Source of the DNA: Ignavibacteriota bacterium
GTDB lineage: Bacteria > Bacteroidota > Ignavibacteria > Ignavibacteriales > Melioribacteraceae
Assembly (NCBI GenBank): GCA_016716225.1
Contig: JADJWT010000001.1
Span: 372,001-436,000 of the forward strand
Direction: 5' to 3'
Length of the DNA: 64,000 bases
Position 1 is the first letter of the stretch. Every line of letters starts with the position of its first letter. The translations under genes and the position numbers were made by a program. Shown piece after piece: positions 24,081 to 34,024 of the stretch. Under the pieces are notes generated by a model that was not told where the DNA came from, made no database searches, and saw only the letters and a program-made list of their open reading frames with translations.

Positions 24081-25988
24081 TAGTAAAATCATTTTCTTTG
24101 TTAACGTTAATTCTCTTGCTTGTAGTTTGTAGAAATAAATTCCACTTGATAAATTTTTTGCATCAAATTCAACTTCATAATTTCCGGGTTTTTGTTTTTG
24201 ATTTACTAATGTTAAAACTTCTCTTCCCAAGATATTGTAAATTTTTAATGTAACTTTACTCAGACTAAAGTCTGAGGCTACATTTGACGTTTCACTTTTC
24301 ACTTTTAACGGAATACTATATTTTATTGTTGTATTTGGATTAAATGGATTGGGATAGTTTTGATAGAGAGCAAATTCAGTGGGTAAATTTTTCGAATCAT
24401 CAATATCATTTATTTGATCAATTATTTTAAATGGAGATGCATCAACCATTGTAATTTGTTTTAATGTAGAATTTAAAGCTGCAATTCTAATTGTGTAATC
24501 ACCAAGTGGAGTTTCCAATAAATTAACTTGGACTGAATTATTTGTAAAATAATGATCATCGGAAGATTCATCACCACTTTCGCCATTATCTACAAGAATT
24601 CCATTATATGGCCAATCTGATTTTAAAGCACCGTTTTGTATTTTCTCATCTTTAAATGCTTCAAAAGTTACTAATTCTATTGTATACGGAGCACTAATTA
24701 CATGCGCTTTAAAAGTTGATATTATTGATTTATCTAATGTAACATAATTTGGTAAAAACTCAACTTCACTAATTGATGGAGTACTTGCAATACCATTGGA
24801 ATTTATTGATGCAATCCAAATTTGTGAAAACCCATTTGCCGATCCGGAGAGAAAACAAAATTTATCTCCATTCCAATTAATTGAAGGAAGACTAGAACTT
24901 GAAAATCCGAAACCACCTAAATAATTGCCAATTGCATCAATGCTAACAATATCAAAATATGATTCTGAAATTCTATTAACATACGAAATTGGAAGTCGTC
25001 CATTAGCACCTAAAACAATTGCTTTTCCGGTTTCTCCGGCAATTTGAGAGAATTGTGAAGTTCCAAAATTATCTAAATTTCTTACAACCGTTTTTCCTTC
25101 ACCACTGCCTATTTGAGTGAAATTAATATTAATTACATCATAACCTAAACTATCAATAAATTCTCTACTAAATACAAGAAAACTATTACCATCTTTGCTT
25201 ACGGAAAACGGTTGATTACCAACTGCATATTCACCCAAATGATAAAATGTACCATTTTTAAAAACAACTAAATCACCTCTATTATAATCTGATACTTCTA
25301 TTTTGAAAAATGGTGTCCCGACTAAAATTGCTTCTGCATTTGCGGAAATATCAAATCCACTACTGAAACTTGTTGTCCAAAATTCATTAACATTTCTTCC
25401 AAACAATTCAATTGCCATATTTGAAAAATTAAAAACTTGCTGAAGATTACTTCCATCGGAATAAACTTCCCAAACACCGGTTCCTTTTGGATCTCTATGA
25501 TTATGAATAAAATAAACAGTAATTCCGTCTGCAGTAATTCGCGGAGGAACCGGAATTTCCGGTTTCATATCTGCAAAATTAGGATCGGGATTTGGAAGTA
25601 ACGTAATAATTTTATTTATTGAACTTCCATCAGAATTGCTTATAAATATTTCTCCGGTTCCTATATAATCGCACCAAATAATTTTGCTTCCGTTAGCATT
25701 AATATCAACAAATGGTCCAAATCCGGTATTTGCAAAATCATATATAAGTTTTAGCCCGCTTCCATCAGAATTTATTGTGTAAACTTTTCTTGTATAACCA
25801 CCGGTTGCAAAAACTATTTTTGAACCATCAGAACTTAATTTCATACTGCTAATTCCCATATGATTTTCAAAGCTGCTAATCTGTTGATATTCAACGGAGC
25901 GAATGACATTTGTTTGTGCAATTATTTTAAATGATGAAAAAAATATTAAACTTAAAATCACTATAAAATATTTTTGGGAGTGATTCAT
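24075..25988 (-). CDS. T9SS-exported beta-propeller-like protein
   Basis: The 637-residue protein has a signal peptide (cleavage after IIAQ), then repeated units such as SSDGSKIVFATGG and NSDGSGLKLIY that resemble TolB/PD40 propeller blades. It ends in a T9SS type A sorting domain (LPTEFALYQNYPNPFNP to KKMILLK). Function is probably extracellular binding; no catalytic residues are recognisable. Within the sorting domain, between the first strand (IKYSIPLK) and the second (VTLKIYN), there are about 16 additional residues encoded by a palindrome-bearing repeat. It is a single gene. Confidence 0.82.
   Translation of the reverse strand: MNHSQKYFIVILSLIFFSSFKIIAQTNVIRSVEYQQISSFENHMGISSMKLSSDGSKIVFATGGYTRKVYTINSDGSGLKLIYDFANTGFGPFVDINANGSKIIWCDYIGTGEIFISNSDGSSINKIITLLPNPDPNFADMKPEIPVPPRITADGITVYFIHNHRDPKGTGVWEVYSDGSNLQQVFNFSNMAIELFGRNVNEFWTTSFSSGFDISANAEAILVGTPFFKIEVSDYNRGDLVVFKNGTFYHLGEYAVGNQPFSVSKDGNSFLVFSREFIDSLGYDVININFTQIGSGEGKTVVRNLDNFGTSQFSQIAGETGKAIVLGANGRLPISYVNRISESYFDIVSIDAIGNYLGGFGFSSSSLPSINWNGDKFCFLSGSANGFSQIWIASINSNGIASTPSISEVEFLPNYVTLDKSIISTFKAHVISAPYTIELVTFEAFKDEKIQNGALKSDWPYNGILVDNGESGDESSDDHYFTNNSVQVNLLETPLGDYTIRIAALNSTLKQITMVDASPFKIIDQINDIDDSKNLPTEFALYQNYPNPFNPNTTIKYSIPLKVKSETSNVASDFSLSKVTLKIYNILGREVLTLVNQKQKPGNYEVEFDAKNLSSGIYFYKLQARELTLTKKMILLK
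24259..24310. repeat. Palindrome plus heptamer repeat inserted within a coding region
   Basis: CTCAGACT-AA-AGTCTGAG (24259-24276) is a perfect 18-bp inverted repeat. Next to it are heptamers read on the plus strand as GACGTTT, CACTTTT, CACTTTT. The whole lies in frame inside the T9SS sorting domain of the propeller gene, where other sorting domains have no residues. Confidence 0.65.
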
Positions 25989-26320
25989 AAATTCACCTCA
26001 TTTGAAAGAGTGAAAATTTTAAATTTTATTTGAGAGTTTTTGCTTTCGGTTTTATTGGAAAAATTTATTTATAAAAAATGATTTTCAATAAATTTTTAAT
26101 AGAAATGGAATTATATTTTTTACTTGGTCAAAAAATAATTTTTCAACAAAATTAATATATAGATTTACAATTAATTTCTTTATGCAATAAGCAATATTTT
26201 ATTCACATAATCAAATAATAATTATCTTAAATCAAATTCTAAAATTTTGCAAAAATTATAAATACAATATTTTCAAAAAATTCATTTAGTTTACAATAAG
26301 TTTATTAATGATTTGATAAA
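25989..26320. other. Divergent intergenic region, nothing definite
   Basis: About 330 very AT-rich bases between divergent genes must hold both promoters. I see no palindrome, sigma-54 box, small gene or RNA that I can support. Confidence 0.5.
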
Positions 26321-27655
26321 ATGAAAAATATTTCTCAACAAATTAAAAAGTATATAAAATTTTTTACCGAAGATATTTGGCGAATAAGATTAAGCGAATT
26401 AAAAGGTAAAAAAGCTTTTTTTATAAAACAGCAAAGAATTATTATTCTATCAATAAGAAATTTTCGTGAAGATAATTGTGTTTTAAGATCATCTGCACTT
26501 ACGTTTTATTCAATGCTATCGATTGTGCCGGTTGTGGCAATTTTATTCGGAATATTCAAAGGCTTCGGACTTCAATCTCAATTAGAAAAACTACTTCTTG
26601 AAAATTTTAAAGATTATGAAGCAGTAATGATTGAAATTGTAAATTATTCCAACATACTTTTGGATAACACTAAGGGCGGAATAATTGCCGGAATTGGTAT
26701 AATTTTATTGCTATGGACGGTTATTAAACTTCTTAACAATATTGAGTATTCTTTAAATGATATTTGGAAATTTAAAACATCACGAACAGTTGTTAGGCAA
26801 TTCAGTGATTTTTTGGCAATAATTTTTTTGGCTCCGTTATTTTTTGTTCTATCAAGCGGATTAACAGTTTTTATAAGTGTTTACATTGATGATTTAGCTG
26901 AAAAATATAAATTACTTGGAATGATTGTACCAATAATTTCATTTGTTCTAAAGTTTCTTCCCTACTTAATTATTTGGATTTTATTTACACTATTTTACGT
27001 TGTTATGCCAAATGGTCCAGTAAAATATTCTGCAGCATTTTTTGCAGCTGTAATTGCGGGAACGCTTTATCAAATTGTGCAATTTTTATATGTTACTTTT
27101 CAAATTGGCATTACAAGTTACAATGCAATTTACGGAAGCTTTGCGGTGTTTCCACTTTTTCTAATTTGGCTACAGACAAGTTGGCTTATATTTCTTTTCG
27201 GTGCGGAAATTTCTTATTCAATTCAAAACATAAGTAATTATGAGTTTGAAGCCGATTCAAAAAATATCAATAATCATCAGAAGAAATTGATTTCGTTGGC
27301 AATTGCTCAAGTTGTTGCAAAAAATTTTCAGAATGGAAAGAAAGCATTATCATCTAATGAAATAGCCGAAAAATTAGGAATTCCAATAATTTTAACTGAT
27401 AAAATAATTTCAGAATTTGTTGAATCCGGATTATTTTCAAAAATATATTTTGAAAAAGAAAAAGTCTATTTTTATCAGCCGGCAAAAGATTTAAAGTTTT
27501 TCACAATTAAAAATGTTTCAGATTCTTTAGATAAACGCGGCTCAAGAATTCCTTTAAAGAAAAATGATGAATTTAATTCACTAAATGAATTAACTGAAAA
27601 AATATCTCAATTAGTTAATAATTCTTCTGAAAACAAATTGTTAACGGAAGTATAA
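26321..27655 (+). CDS. YihY/BrkB-family inner membrane protein
   Basis: The 444-residue protein has an N-terminal cytoplasmic stretch, then six membrane segments between about residues 60 and 305 with the family phrases SSALTFYSMLSIVPV, LLWTVIKLLNNIE, YNAIYGSFAVFPLFLIWL and WLIFLFGAEISY. The C-terminal 130 residues form a winged-helix-like cytoplasmic region (SSNEIAEKLGIP...). The family's molecular function is unsettled; it is not RNase BN as once named. It is a single gene upstream of the efflux operon. Confidence 0.88.
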   Translation: MKNISQQIKKYIKFFTEDIWRIRLSELKGKKAFFIKQQRIIILSIRNFREDNCVLRSSALTFYSMLSIVPVVAILFGIFKGFGLQSQLEKLLLENFKDYEAVMIEIVNYSNILLDNTKGGIIAGIGIILLLWTVIKLLNNIEYSLNDIWKFKTSRTVVRQFSDFLAIIFLAPLFFVLSSGLTVFISVYIDDLAEKYKLLGMIVPIISFVLKFLPYLIIWILFTLFYVVMPNGPVKYSAAFFAAVIAGTLYQIVQFLYVTFQIGITSYNAIYGSFAVFPLFLIWLQTSWLIFLFGAEISYSIQNISNYEFEADSKNINNHQKKLISLAIAQVVAKNFQNGKKALSSNEIAEKLGIPIILTDKIISEFVESGLFSKIYFEKEKVYFYQPAKDLKFFTIKNVSDSLDKRGSRIPLKKNDEFNSLNELTEKISQLVNNSSENKLLTEV

Positions 27656-27744
27656 AATAGTAAATCAACTTTCAAATTAATTTAATTCAACATATTAACT
27701 CACCATAAAACTTTTCAATCTAAACTTCGTCAAAAGTTAAAATA

Positions 27745-27760
27745 TTACCTAACGGTAAGT
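27745..27760. promoter_or_regulatory. TetR-type operator, distal copy
   Basis: TTACC-TAAC-GGTAA followed by GT is a palindrome nearly identical to the proximal site 42 bp downstream (four helical turns). Together they precede the TetR gene, so autoregulation and control of the efflux operon are likely. Confidence 0.75.
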
Positions 27761-27786
27761 AGCAAATTTCGATAGAAATTTATAAT

Positions 27787-27802
27787 TTACCGAACGGTAA
27801 GT
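27787..27802. promoter_or_regulatory. TetR-type operator, proximal copy
   Basis: TTACCGAACGGTAA is a perfect 14-bp palindrome followed by GT, ending about 14 bp before the TetR start codon, where a bound repressor would block transcription. Confidence 0.8.
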
Positions 27803-27816
27803 ATAGGAATATGATA

Positions 27817-28437
27817 ATGAGTGAAATTCAAGATAAATTAGTTTCGAGTGAAACAAAAAATAAAATATTTAATGCTGCGGCAGAATTATTTGCACGTGAT
27901 GGTTTTTATAAAGTTTCGGTAAGAGAAATTTGCGAAGCGGCAAAAGTAACAAAACCGGTTTTGTATTATTATTTCAAGGACAAAGAAACTTTGCTTGAAG
28001 AATTAATGAAAGAAACTTATGCAAGGGTTGATGAACTTGTTGTTAAATATCTAAATGAAACTGATTGTTTAGAAATTTTACTTAAAAATCTCGTAAAACT
28101 TTATGTTGAATTTCTAACTTTTTATCCAAACTTAACAAGATTCTCTGCTTTTATTCAATCGACAAATGTTCCGAAAAGAATTTTGGAAATGAAATTAAAC
28201 AGATACAAAACAGAAATGGGAAAACTAATTTCAATTTTAAAATTAAATCAAAAGTCTGGTATAATCCGAAAAGAATGTAACCCGGAAACTTTAGCTATTA
28301 ATTTTATTGGAACAATCGTTATGTATATCGGTGAATTTTTAATTTTTAATTTATCCATAAAAGATGTAAACAAAAAACTTAACAATTTCGTTGAGTTTTG
28401 GATTAATACATTTATTATCAAAGATTTGGCGGAGTAA
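27817..28437 (+). CDS. TetR/AcrR-family repressor of the efflux operon
   Basis: About 206 residues. The N-terminal helix-turn-helix is clear (DGFYKVSVREICEAAKV then KPVLYYYFKDKETLL), and the rest is an all-helical ligand domain. Such repressors leave DNA when a toxic ligand binds. I chose the ATG at 27817 because AGGA lies eight bases upstream; the ATG at 27811 would be too close. Two palindromic operators lie just upstream, and the TolC gene starts 4 bp after its stop, so it controls its own operon. Confidence 0.9.
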   Translation: MSEIQDKLVSSETKNKIFNAAAELFARDGFYKVSVREICEAAKVTKPVLYYYFKDKETLLEELMKETYARVDELVVKYLNETDCLEILLKNLVKLYVEFLTFYPNLTRFSAFIQSTNVPKRILEMKLNRYKTEMGKLISILKLNQKSGIIRKECNPETLAINFIGTIVMYIGEFLIFNLSIKDVNKKLNNFVEFWINTFIIKDLAE

Positions 28438-28441
28438 TTTT

Positions 28442-29782
28442 ATGAGAAATATATTTTTACTGTTTACTGTAATTTTATTTTTAAATGAAGCTAATTTTTC
28501 ACAACAAAAAACAAAAAATATTATTGAGCTTTCTTTTAATGAAGTAATTGGTATTTCAAAATCCGAAAACTTATCGCTAAAATCAAAATTGCTTGAATAT
28601 GAATATCAAAATCTGGAAGAGTGGAAATCATACTCAAATTTTCTTCCAAGTTTAACCTATCAAGGTTTAGCGACAAATAATTTAGAACTTCCAGTTTTTG
28701 TTTTTATGGGACAAAAATTTACCGTAGGAACAAAATTTGCATTTCAACATTCTTTAGATCTTTCTCTCCCAATATTTACGGGCGGATCAAGATGGTTTAA
28801 TTTAAAGATTCAAAAAAACATAAGAAAATCTTTAAGTGAAGAATTGAAAGGAAAAGAGCAAGAAGTTGTACTTCAGTCATTACAAGCTTTTTACGGAATT
28901 ATTTTAACCAATTCATTATTTAAAACAGCTTCAGAAGCAGTTGAAGTATCAAAACAAAATTTGGATCAAGTTAAAAAATATTATGAAGCCGGAACTGCAA
29001 CAGAATTGGATTGGCAAAGAGCAAAGGCACAATACGCCGCTTCATTGCCGAATTTAGAAAAAGCTAAATCAGAAAAATTATTGGGAAAGCAAAGATTAAA
29101 ATTTCTATTAAATATATCTCTGGACGATTCTCTTGTGATTACCGATTCTTTAGATCAAATAGATTTTTTGAATAATTATAAAAATTCTTCACTTGAAGAA
29201 TTAAAAAAAATTTCTGAAGAAAATAGATTTGATATAAAATCTTTACAGTATAAGTTGGCTGCAACAAAGCAAGGAGAAAATATTGCACTTGGCAGTTTTA
29301 CTCCAATTATTGCAGCTTCCGCAAATCTTGGGCACCAAGCTCAGTTGGAAAATTCTCATGTTATGTGGAATGATTATATCCGATCAAAATCAATTTCACT
29401 TTCAATGATTTGGCCTTTGTTTGAAGGGGGAAAGAAAATTCTAAATTATCAACAAGCAAAAATTCAAACTGAGCAAATGGAAATTATGCTTGAACAAGCT
29501 GATAAAGGAAGAATTTTAAATGTTGAAGAAAATTACTACATTTTTTCAGAATCAGTAAAAAATCTTGAAAGTTTGAAAGAAGCAATGATTCAATCGAAAG
29601 AAAGTTTGCGACTTTCAAATTTACTTTATGCAGAAGGAATGAGCACTCAACTTGATGTTTTAAATGCACAATTATTAAATACAACAAATCAAACACAATA
29701 TTTTCAAGGTATTTTTAATTACAATGTAAGTCAACTAAATCTATTATACTCAATGGGTGTCTTGAATGAAATTTGGGAATAA
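28442..29782 (+). CDS. TolC-family outer membrane efflux protein
   Basis: About 446 residues with a signal peptide and the internally duplicated coiled-coil layout of TolC (for example VKKYYEAGTATELDWQRAKAQ and LRLSNLLYAEGMSTQLDVLNAQ). It forms the outer membrane channel of the tripartite pump encoded by the next two genes. The ATG at 28442 has GGAG upstream and gives a proper signal peptide; the frame is open further upstream only because it overlaps the TetR gene. Confidence 0.93.
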   Translation: MRNIFLLFTVILFLNEANFSQQKTKNIIELSFNEVIGISKSENLSLKSKLLEYEYQNLEEWKSYSNFLPSLTYQGLATNNLELPVFVFMGQKFTVGTKFAFQHSLDLSLPIFTGGSRWFNLKIQKNIRKSLSEELKGKEQEVVLQSLQAFYGIILTNSLFKTASEAVEVSKQNLDQVKKYYEAGTATELDWQRAKAQYAASLPNLEKAKSEKLLGKQRLKFLLNISLDDSLVITDSLDQIDFLNNYKNSSLEELKKISEENRFDIKSLQYKLAATKQGENIALGSFTPIIAASANLGHQAQLENSHVMWNDYIRSKSISLSMIWPLFEGGKKILNYQQAKIQTEQMEIMLEQADKGRILNVEENYYIFSESVKNLESLKEAMIQSKESLRLSNLLYAEGMSTQLDVLNAQLLNTTNQTQYFQGIFNYNVSQLNLLYSMGVLNEIWE

Positions 29783-29798
29783 ATTTATAGAGGAAAAA

Positions 29799-30905
29799 AT
29801 GAAAAAATTATTTTTGGTTTCCACAATATTTATACTATTTATATTTACTTCTTGCCAAGAAGAGACAAAACAAAAAAATGAAAAAATTGTTCCGGTAAAA
29901 GTTTTTAATGTAAAATTAGACAACATTGAAAACTTTGTAAAAGCAACGGGAACAATAACTGCGGGAGAGGATGTAATTGTTTATTCTAAAGTATCAGAAA
30001 AAATTATCAACATTTATGTAAAACCCGGAGATAGAATTTCGCAAGGACAAAATATTGCAGTTCAATATAATGCGCTGTTCAAGCAAAGTGTTGATGCTGC
30101 AGAAACATCTGTTAAATCTGCTCAAGCTCAACTTAATTTAGCATTACAAGAATTTAACAGAATTAAAAATTTATATGAGCAAAAGGCAATCAGCTCTCAG
30201 CAATTTGATCAAATAAAAACTCAATATGAATCTGCAGAATTAGGATTACAAGCTGCTAAAGTTCAATTGCAACAAGCAAAAGAGCAATTTGATAATAGTT
30301 TTATAAAAGCTCCATTTAGTGGAGTTGTTGCTTCTTTATATATTGAAAAAAATCAAATGCTTCCAGCCGGTTTGCCGGTTGCACAGATTATAAATTCCAA
30401 TTCAATGAAAGCAAAAGTTAAAATTCCATCTTCAGAAATATCCGGAATATTTAAAGGTCAATCGGTTTCAATTGAGTTACCTTCCATTCCAAATAAAATT
30501 TATGAAGGAACGGTTGTGCAAATTGATCATGCAGTAGATCAGATTTCAAAAAATCTTCAAGTTGAAGTTTCCCTAAATAAAATACATCCCGAAATAAAAT
30601 CCGGTATGTTCGGAGAATTTTTAATTAAGACTTCAATAAAAGAGAACAGAATAATTATTCCCGAAAATTCTATTCAAAGTAGAACGGAAGTTAAAATTGA
30701 TAGAGAAACCGGAACTCAAAAATCAATTAAAAAATATTTTGTCTTTGTAATTAAAAACGGAAAAGCTGATTTAGTTGAAGTAAAAACCGGTATCAACAAC
30801 GATGGAAGAACTGAAATAATTTCCGGGTTAAATGTTGGTGATACTATTGTTGTTGTTGGACATAATATTGTAAAGACTGGTGATAAAGTTAAAATTATTG
30901 ATTAA
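29799..30905 (+). CDS. RND efflux periplasmic adaptor (HlyD/MFP family), lipoprotein
   Basis: About 368 residues with a lipoprotein signal (IFTSC), a barrel-sandwich domain, a helical hairpin (about 90-170, AAETSVKSAQAQLNLA to AAKVQLQQAKEQ), and a C-terminal membrane-proximal domain. It links the inner membrane RND pump to TolC. The ATG at 29799 follows GAGG; it starts 16 bp after the tolC stop. Confidence 0.93.
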   Translation: MKKLFLVSTIFILFIFTSCQEETKQKNEKIVPVKVFNVKLDNIENFVKATGTITAGEDVIVYSKVSEKIINIYVKPGDRISQGQNIAVQYNALFKQSVDAAETSVKSAQAQLNLALQEFNRIKNLYEQKAISSQQFDQIKTQYESAELGLQAAKVQLQQAKEQFDNSFIKAPFSGVVASLYIEKNQMLPAGLPVAQIINSNSMKAKVKIPSSEISGIFKGQSVSIELPSIPNKIYEGTVVQIDHAVDQISKNLQVEVSLNKIHPEIKSGMFGEFLIKTSIKENRIIIPENSIQSRTEVKIDRETGTQKSIKKYFVFVIKNGKADLVEVKTGINNDGRTEIISGLNVGDTIVVVGHNIVKTGDKVKIID

Positions 30906-30917
30906 AGTGAGCTAATT

Positions 30918-33900
30918 ATGATATTAACAAAATTTTCTTTGAAACGACAAATAACACTCATAATGTTTTATGCTGTGGTTATTGGTTTTAGTTTATTTTC
31001 TTTTTCACAATTAAAAATAGATTTCTTTCCGGATATTCAATTCCCCATTGCCGGAATTATTACCAACTACTCTGGCGTTGGTCCGGAAGATATTGAGAAT
31101 TTAATTTCACGACCAATTGAAGAAGCAGTATCATCCGTTAAAAATATTGAGAAAGTAAATTCTCAATCATTCAAAGGTGCGTCAATTGTAACTCTTGAAT
31201 TTAAATACGGAACTGATATGAATCAAGCTGAAGCTGATATCAGAAAAAATTTAGATTATATAAGAGATTTTCTTCCGGCTGATGCAAATGAACCAATCAC
31301 TTTTGTTTTCGATCCATCAATGAGTCCGATTATATTTTTAAATTTAAGCTCTGAATATCTTGGTTCAGCTGAGTTAAGAAGATTGGCTGAAGAAACAATA
31401 GAACCGTTGTTTGAAAGAGTTGACGGAGTTGCATCTGTTCAGACTCAAGGTGGTTTACAAAGACAAATTAATGTAAATCTAAATCCAACATTACTTGCCT
31501 CTTTTGGTTTATCTCCGGATGATGTTGCACAAGCAATTCAATTAGGCAGTGGACTTTTACCTGGCGGAACAATCGAAACCAATCAAAAAACTTATAATTT
31601 AAGAATCTTTAGCGAGTTTCGTACTTTAGACCAAATTAAAAATACTATTGTTACTCTGCGAGGTAAAGATCCCATACTAGTTAAAGATGTTGCAATTGTT
31701 GAAGATAGTTATAAAGATAACGCTTCTGAAGTACGTGCGGATTATGGTGAAGGTGTATTAATGTTTATTATGAAACAATCCGATGCAAATACTGTATTGA
31801 CTTCAAGACGTGTTAAAGAAGCCATGCCAGATATTTTAGCAAGACTTCCTCAAGGTACAAAACTTACTTCATTGTGGGATCAATCAGATTTCATAATGCT
31901 TTCCGTAAATAATCTTAGCAATACCGCAATAATTTCTTTTGTTCTGGCATTTATTGTAATATACTTTTTCCTTCGCAATATTCGCGGAAGTATAATTATG
32001 GGAATTTCAATACCCCTTTCAGTAATTGTAACATTTGCAGTTATGTATGCATCAAATTTAACATTAAATATTATTTCTATGGCTGGACTTGCATTAGCTA
32101 TTGGAATGCTGGTAGATAATTCAATCGTTGTTCTCGAAAATATTTACCGCCACAGAGAAATGGGCAAAAATAAATTTGATTCCGCTGATATTGGAACTTC
32201 TGAGGTCGGATTAGCAATTACAGTATCAACACTTACAACAATTGCAGTTTTCGTTCCGGTTTTATTTGTGCCAAATATTACCGGGCAGTTATTTAAAGAT
32301 CTAGTTTTAACAATTACATTCAGTTTAATAGTTTCATTGATAGTTGCGTTAACAATTGTTCCACTAATGTCCGCTAATATTTTGCGTTTGGAGAAAAAAA
32401 ATAAAGATGGGTTTATTGAATCCATAAAAAATAAAATTGGAATTTGGCTTGAAAAACTTTCACAAAATTACTCAACAATTTTAAATTGGTCCTTACTTCA
32501 TAAAAAAACAGTTCTGGGAATTGTATCAATAATGTTTTTAATTTCTCTGGGATTAACAACATTTCTTGGCGGAGAATTTTTGCCAAAGAGTGATCAAGGA
32601 TTTATTGATTTTCTAATGGAATCACCATCCGGAACGCCAATTGAAAAAACAAGATTGTATGCATATCAAATTGAAGATATCGTAAAAGAAATTGTTCCAG
32701 CTGATGCAATGGAATCTATAGCAATTTTTTATGGTGAACGTGAAGGAATTGGTGCTTTTGGAACTACTTCAAGTACAGTTGAAGCAATTATAAAACTCAA
32801 ATCAAAAGAGGATAGAAAAATTACACAATTCGAAATCCAAGATTCTTTAAGAAAAAGACTTGATGATATTCCCGGTGTAACATATTTCTTTCAAGAGGGT
32901 GCAACATTTTCAACAGAAAAGGATATTGAAGTAAAAATAATTGGATTTGATACTGACGGGGCAAAATCCATTGCAAATCAGTTAAAAAGTAAATTTGAAA
33001 AAGTTCAAGGATTTGTTGATATAACTCTAAATACAAAAGAAACAACTCCAGAGTTACAAGTTCACCTTAACAAAGATGTAATGAATGATCTTAAACTATC
33101 CGGATTATCTGTTGCAAGTAATATTTCAACAGCTATGCAAGGAAAAGTAATTTCGCAATACAGAGAAAAAGGTGATGAATTCGACATTAGAATTCAATAT
33201 GATAAAAAATATCGCAATCAAAAATCAATGATTGAAAATATGCAAATTCCTTTGATGAATGATGAAATGATTCAACTTAAACAAATTGCAAATGTTACTG
33301 AAGAAGAATCTTCGCCAACAATTTTTAGAGAAAATCAAAGCAGATATATTTCTGTGGGAATTGCACTTTCCGGAATTGATTTATCACAAGCAGTTGATGA
33401 AGTTAATAAAATTGTTTCTGAAACTGCAATCCCTTCAGAGTTTCAAGTTATAATTGGAGGCACTGCAGAAGATCAACAAGAAGCATTTTTCTATTTAACA
33501 TTAGCTTTCATTGCTGCAATTCTATTGGTTTATATGATTATGGCAGCACAGTTTGAATCATTTGTGGATCCGTTTATTATTATGTTCACTGTACCACTTT
33601 CTGTAATCGGAGTTTTCTTTTTCCTTTTTATTACCGGTACAAGTATAAGCGTTATGGCTTTAGTCGGATTAGTAATGTTAGTAGGTATTGCAGTAAATAA
33701 TGGTATTGTTTTGGTTGATTATATAAATCAATTAAGGAAACAAGGAAAAGAATTATACGAAGCAGTTAAAGATGCATGCGCTGCAAGAATGCGCCCGGTT
33801 TTAATGACAGCATTAACAACAATTTTGGGAATGGTTCCCTTAGCTTTGGAATTTGGTTCCGGTTCTGAAACTTGGACACCATTAGCACGTTCAGTAATTG

Positions 33901-34016
33901 GCGGATTAACAACTACCACTTTGTTAACATTAGTTGTTATTCCAATTTTATATATTTTATTTGAAAAATTGGAAGTTAAAATAAAGACTAAATGGAAAGC
34001 TAGAAAAGTTAAATAA
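30918..34016 (+). CDS. RND-family efflux transporter
   Basis: The 1032-residue protein has the AcrB/MdtB layout: an N-terminal helix (FSLKRQITLIMFYAVVIG), two large periplasmic loops and twelve helices. Typical motifs are ISRPIEEAVSSVKNIE, the helix-4 proton relay GLALAIGMLVDNSIVVLENI (two adjacent D/N positions as in the HAE family), and GIAVNNGIVLVDYINQLR in the second half. It is a proton-driven exporter; the substrate is more likely an organic compound than a metal, because the relay motif differs from CzcA. Third structural gene of the TetR-controlled operon. Confidence 0.94.
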   Translation: MILTKFSLKRQITLIMFYAVVIGFSLFSFSQLKIDFFPDIQFPIAGIITNYSGVGPEDIENLISRPIEEAVSSVKNIEKVNSQSFKGASIVTLEFKYGTDMNQAEADIRKNLDYIRDFLPADANEPITFVFDPSMSPIIFLNLSSEYLGSAELRRLAEETIEPLFERVDGVASVQTQGGLQRQINVNLNPTLLASFGLSPDDVAQAIQLGSGLLPGGTIETNQKTYNLRIFSEFRTLDQIKNTIVTLRGKDPILVKDVAIVEDSYKDNASEVRADYGEGVLMFIMKQSDANTVLTSRRVKEAMPDILARLPQGTKLTSLWDQSDFIMLSVNNLSNTAIISFVLAFIVIYFFLRNIRGSIIMGISIPLSVIVTFAVMYASNLTLNIISMAGLALAIGMLVDNSIVVLENIYRHREMGKNKFDSADIGTSEVGLAITVSTLTTIAVFVPVLFVPNITGQLFKDLVLTITFSLIVSLIVALTIVPLMSANILRLEKKNKDGFIESIKNKIGIWLEKLSQNYSTILNWSLLHKKTVLGIVSIMFLISLGLTTFLGGEFLPKSDQGFIDFLMESPSGTPIEKTRLYAYQIEDIVKEIVPADAMESIAIFYGEREGIGAFGTTSSTVEAIIKLKSKEDRKITQFEIQDSLRKRLDDIPGVTYFFQEGATFSTEKDIEVKIIGFDTDGAKSIANQLKSKFEKVQGFVDITLNTKETTPELQVHLNKDVMNDLKLSGLSVASNISTAMQGKVISQYREKGDEFDIRIQYDKKYRNQKSMIENMQIPLMNDEMIQLKQIANVTEEESSPTIFRENQSRYISVGIALSGIDLSQAVDEVNKIVSETAIPSEFQVIIGGTAEDQQEAFFYLTLAFIAAILLVYMIMAAQFESFVDPFIIMFTVPLSVIGVFFFLFITGTSISVMALVGLVMLVGIAVNNGIVLVDYINQLRKQGKELYEAVKDACAARMRPVLMTALTTILGMVPLALEFGSGSETWTPLARSVIGGLTTTTLLTLVVIPILYILFEKLEVKIKTKWKARKVK

Positions 34017-34024
34017 TTGTATAA

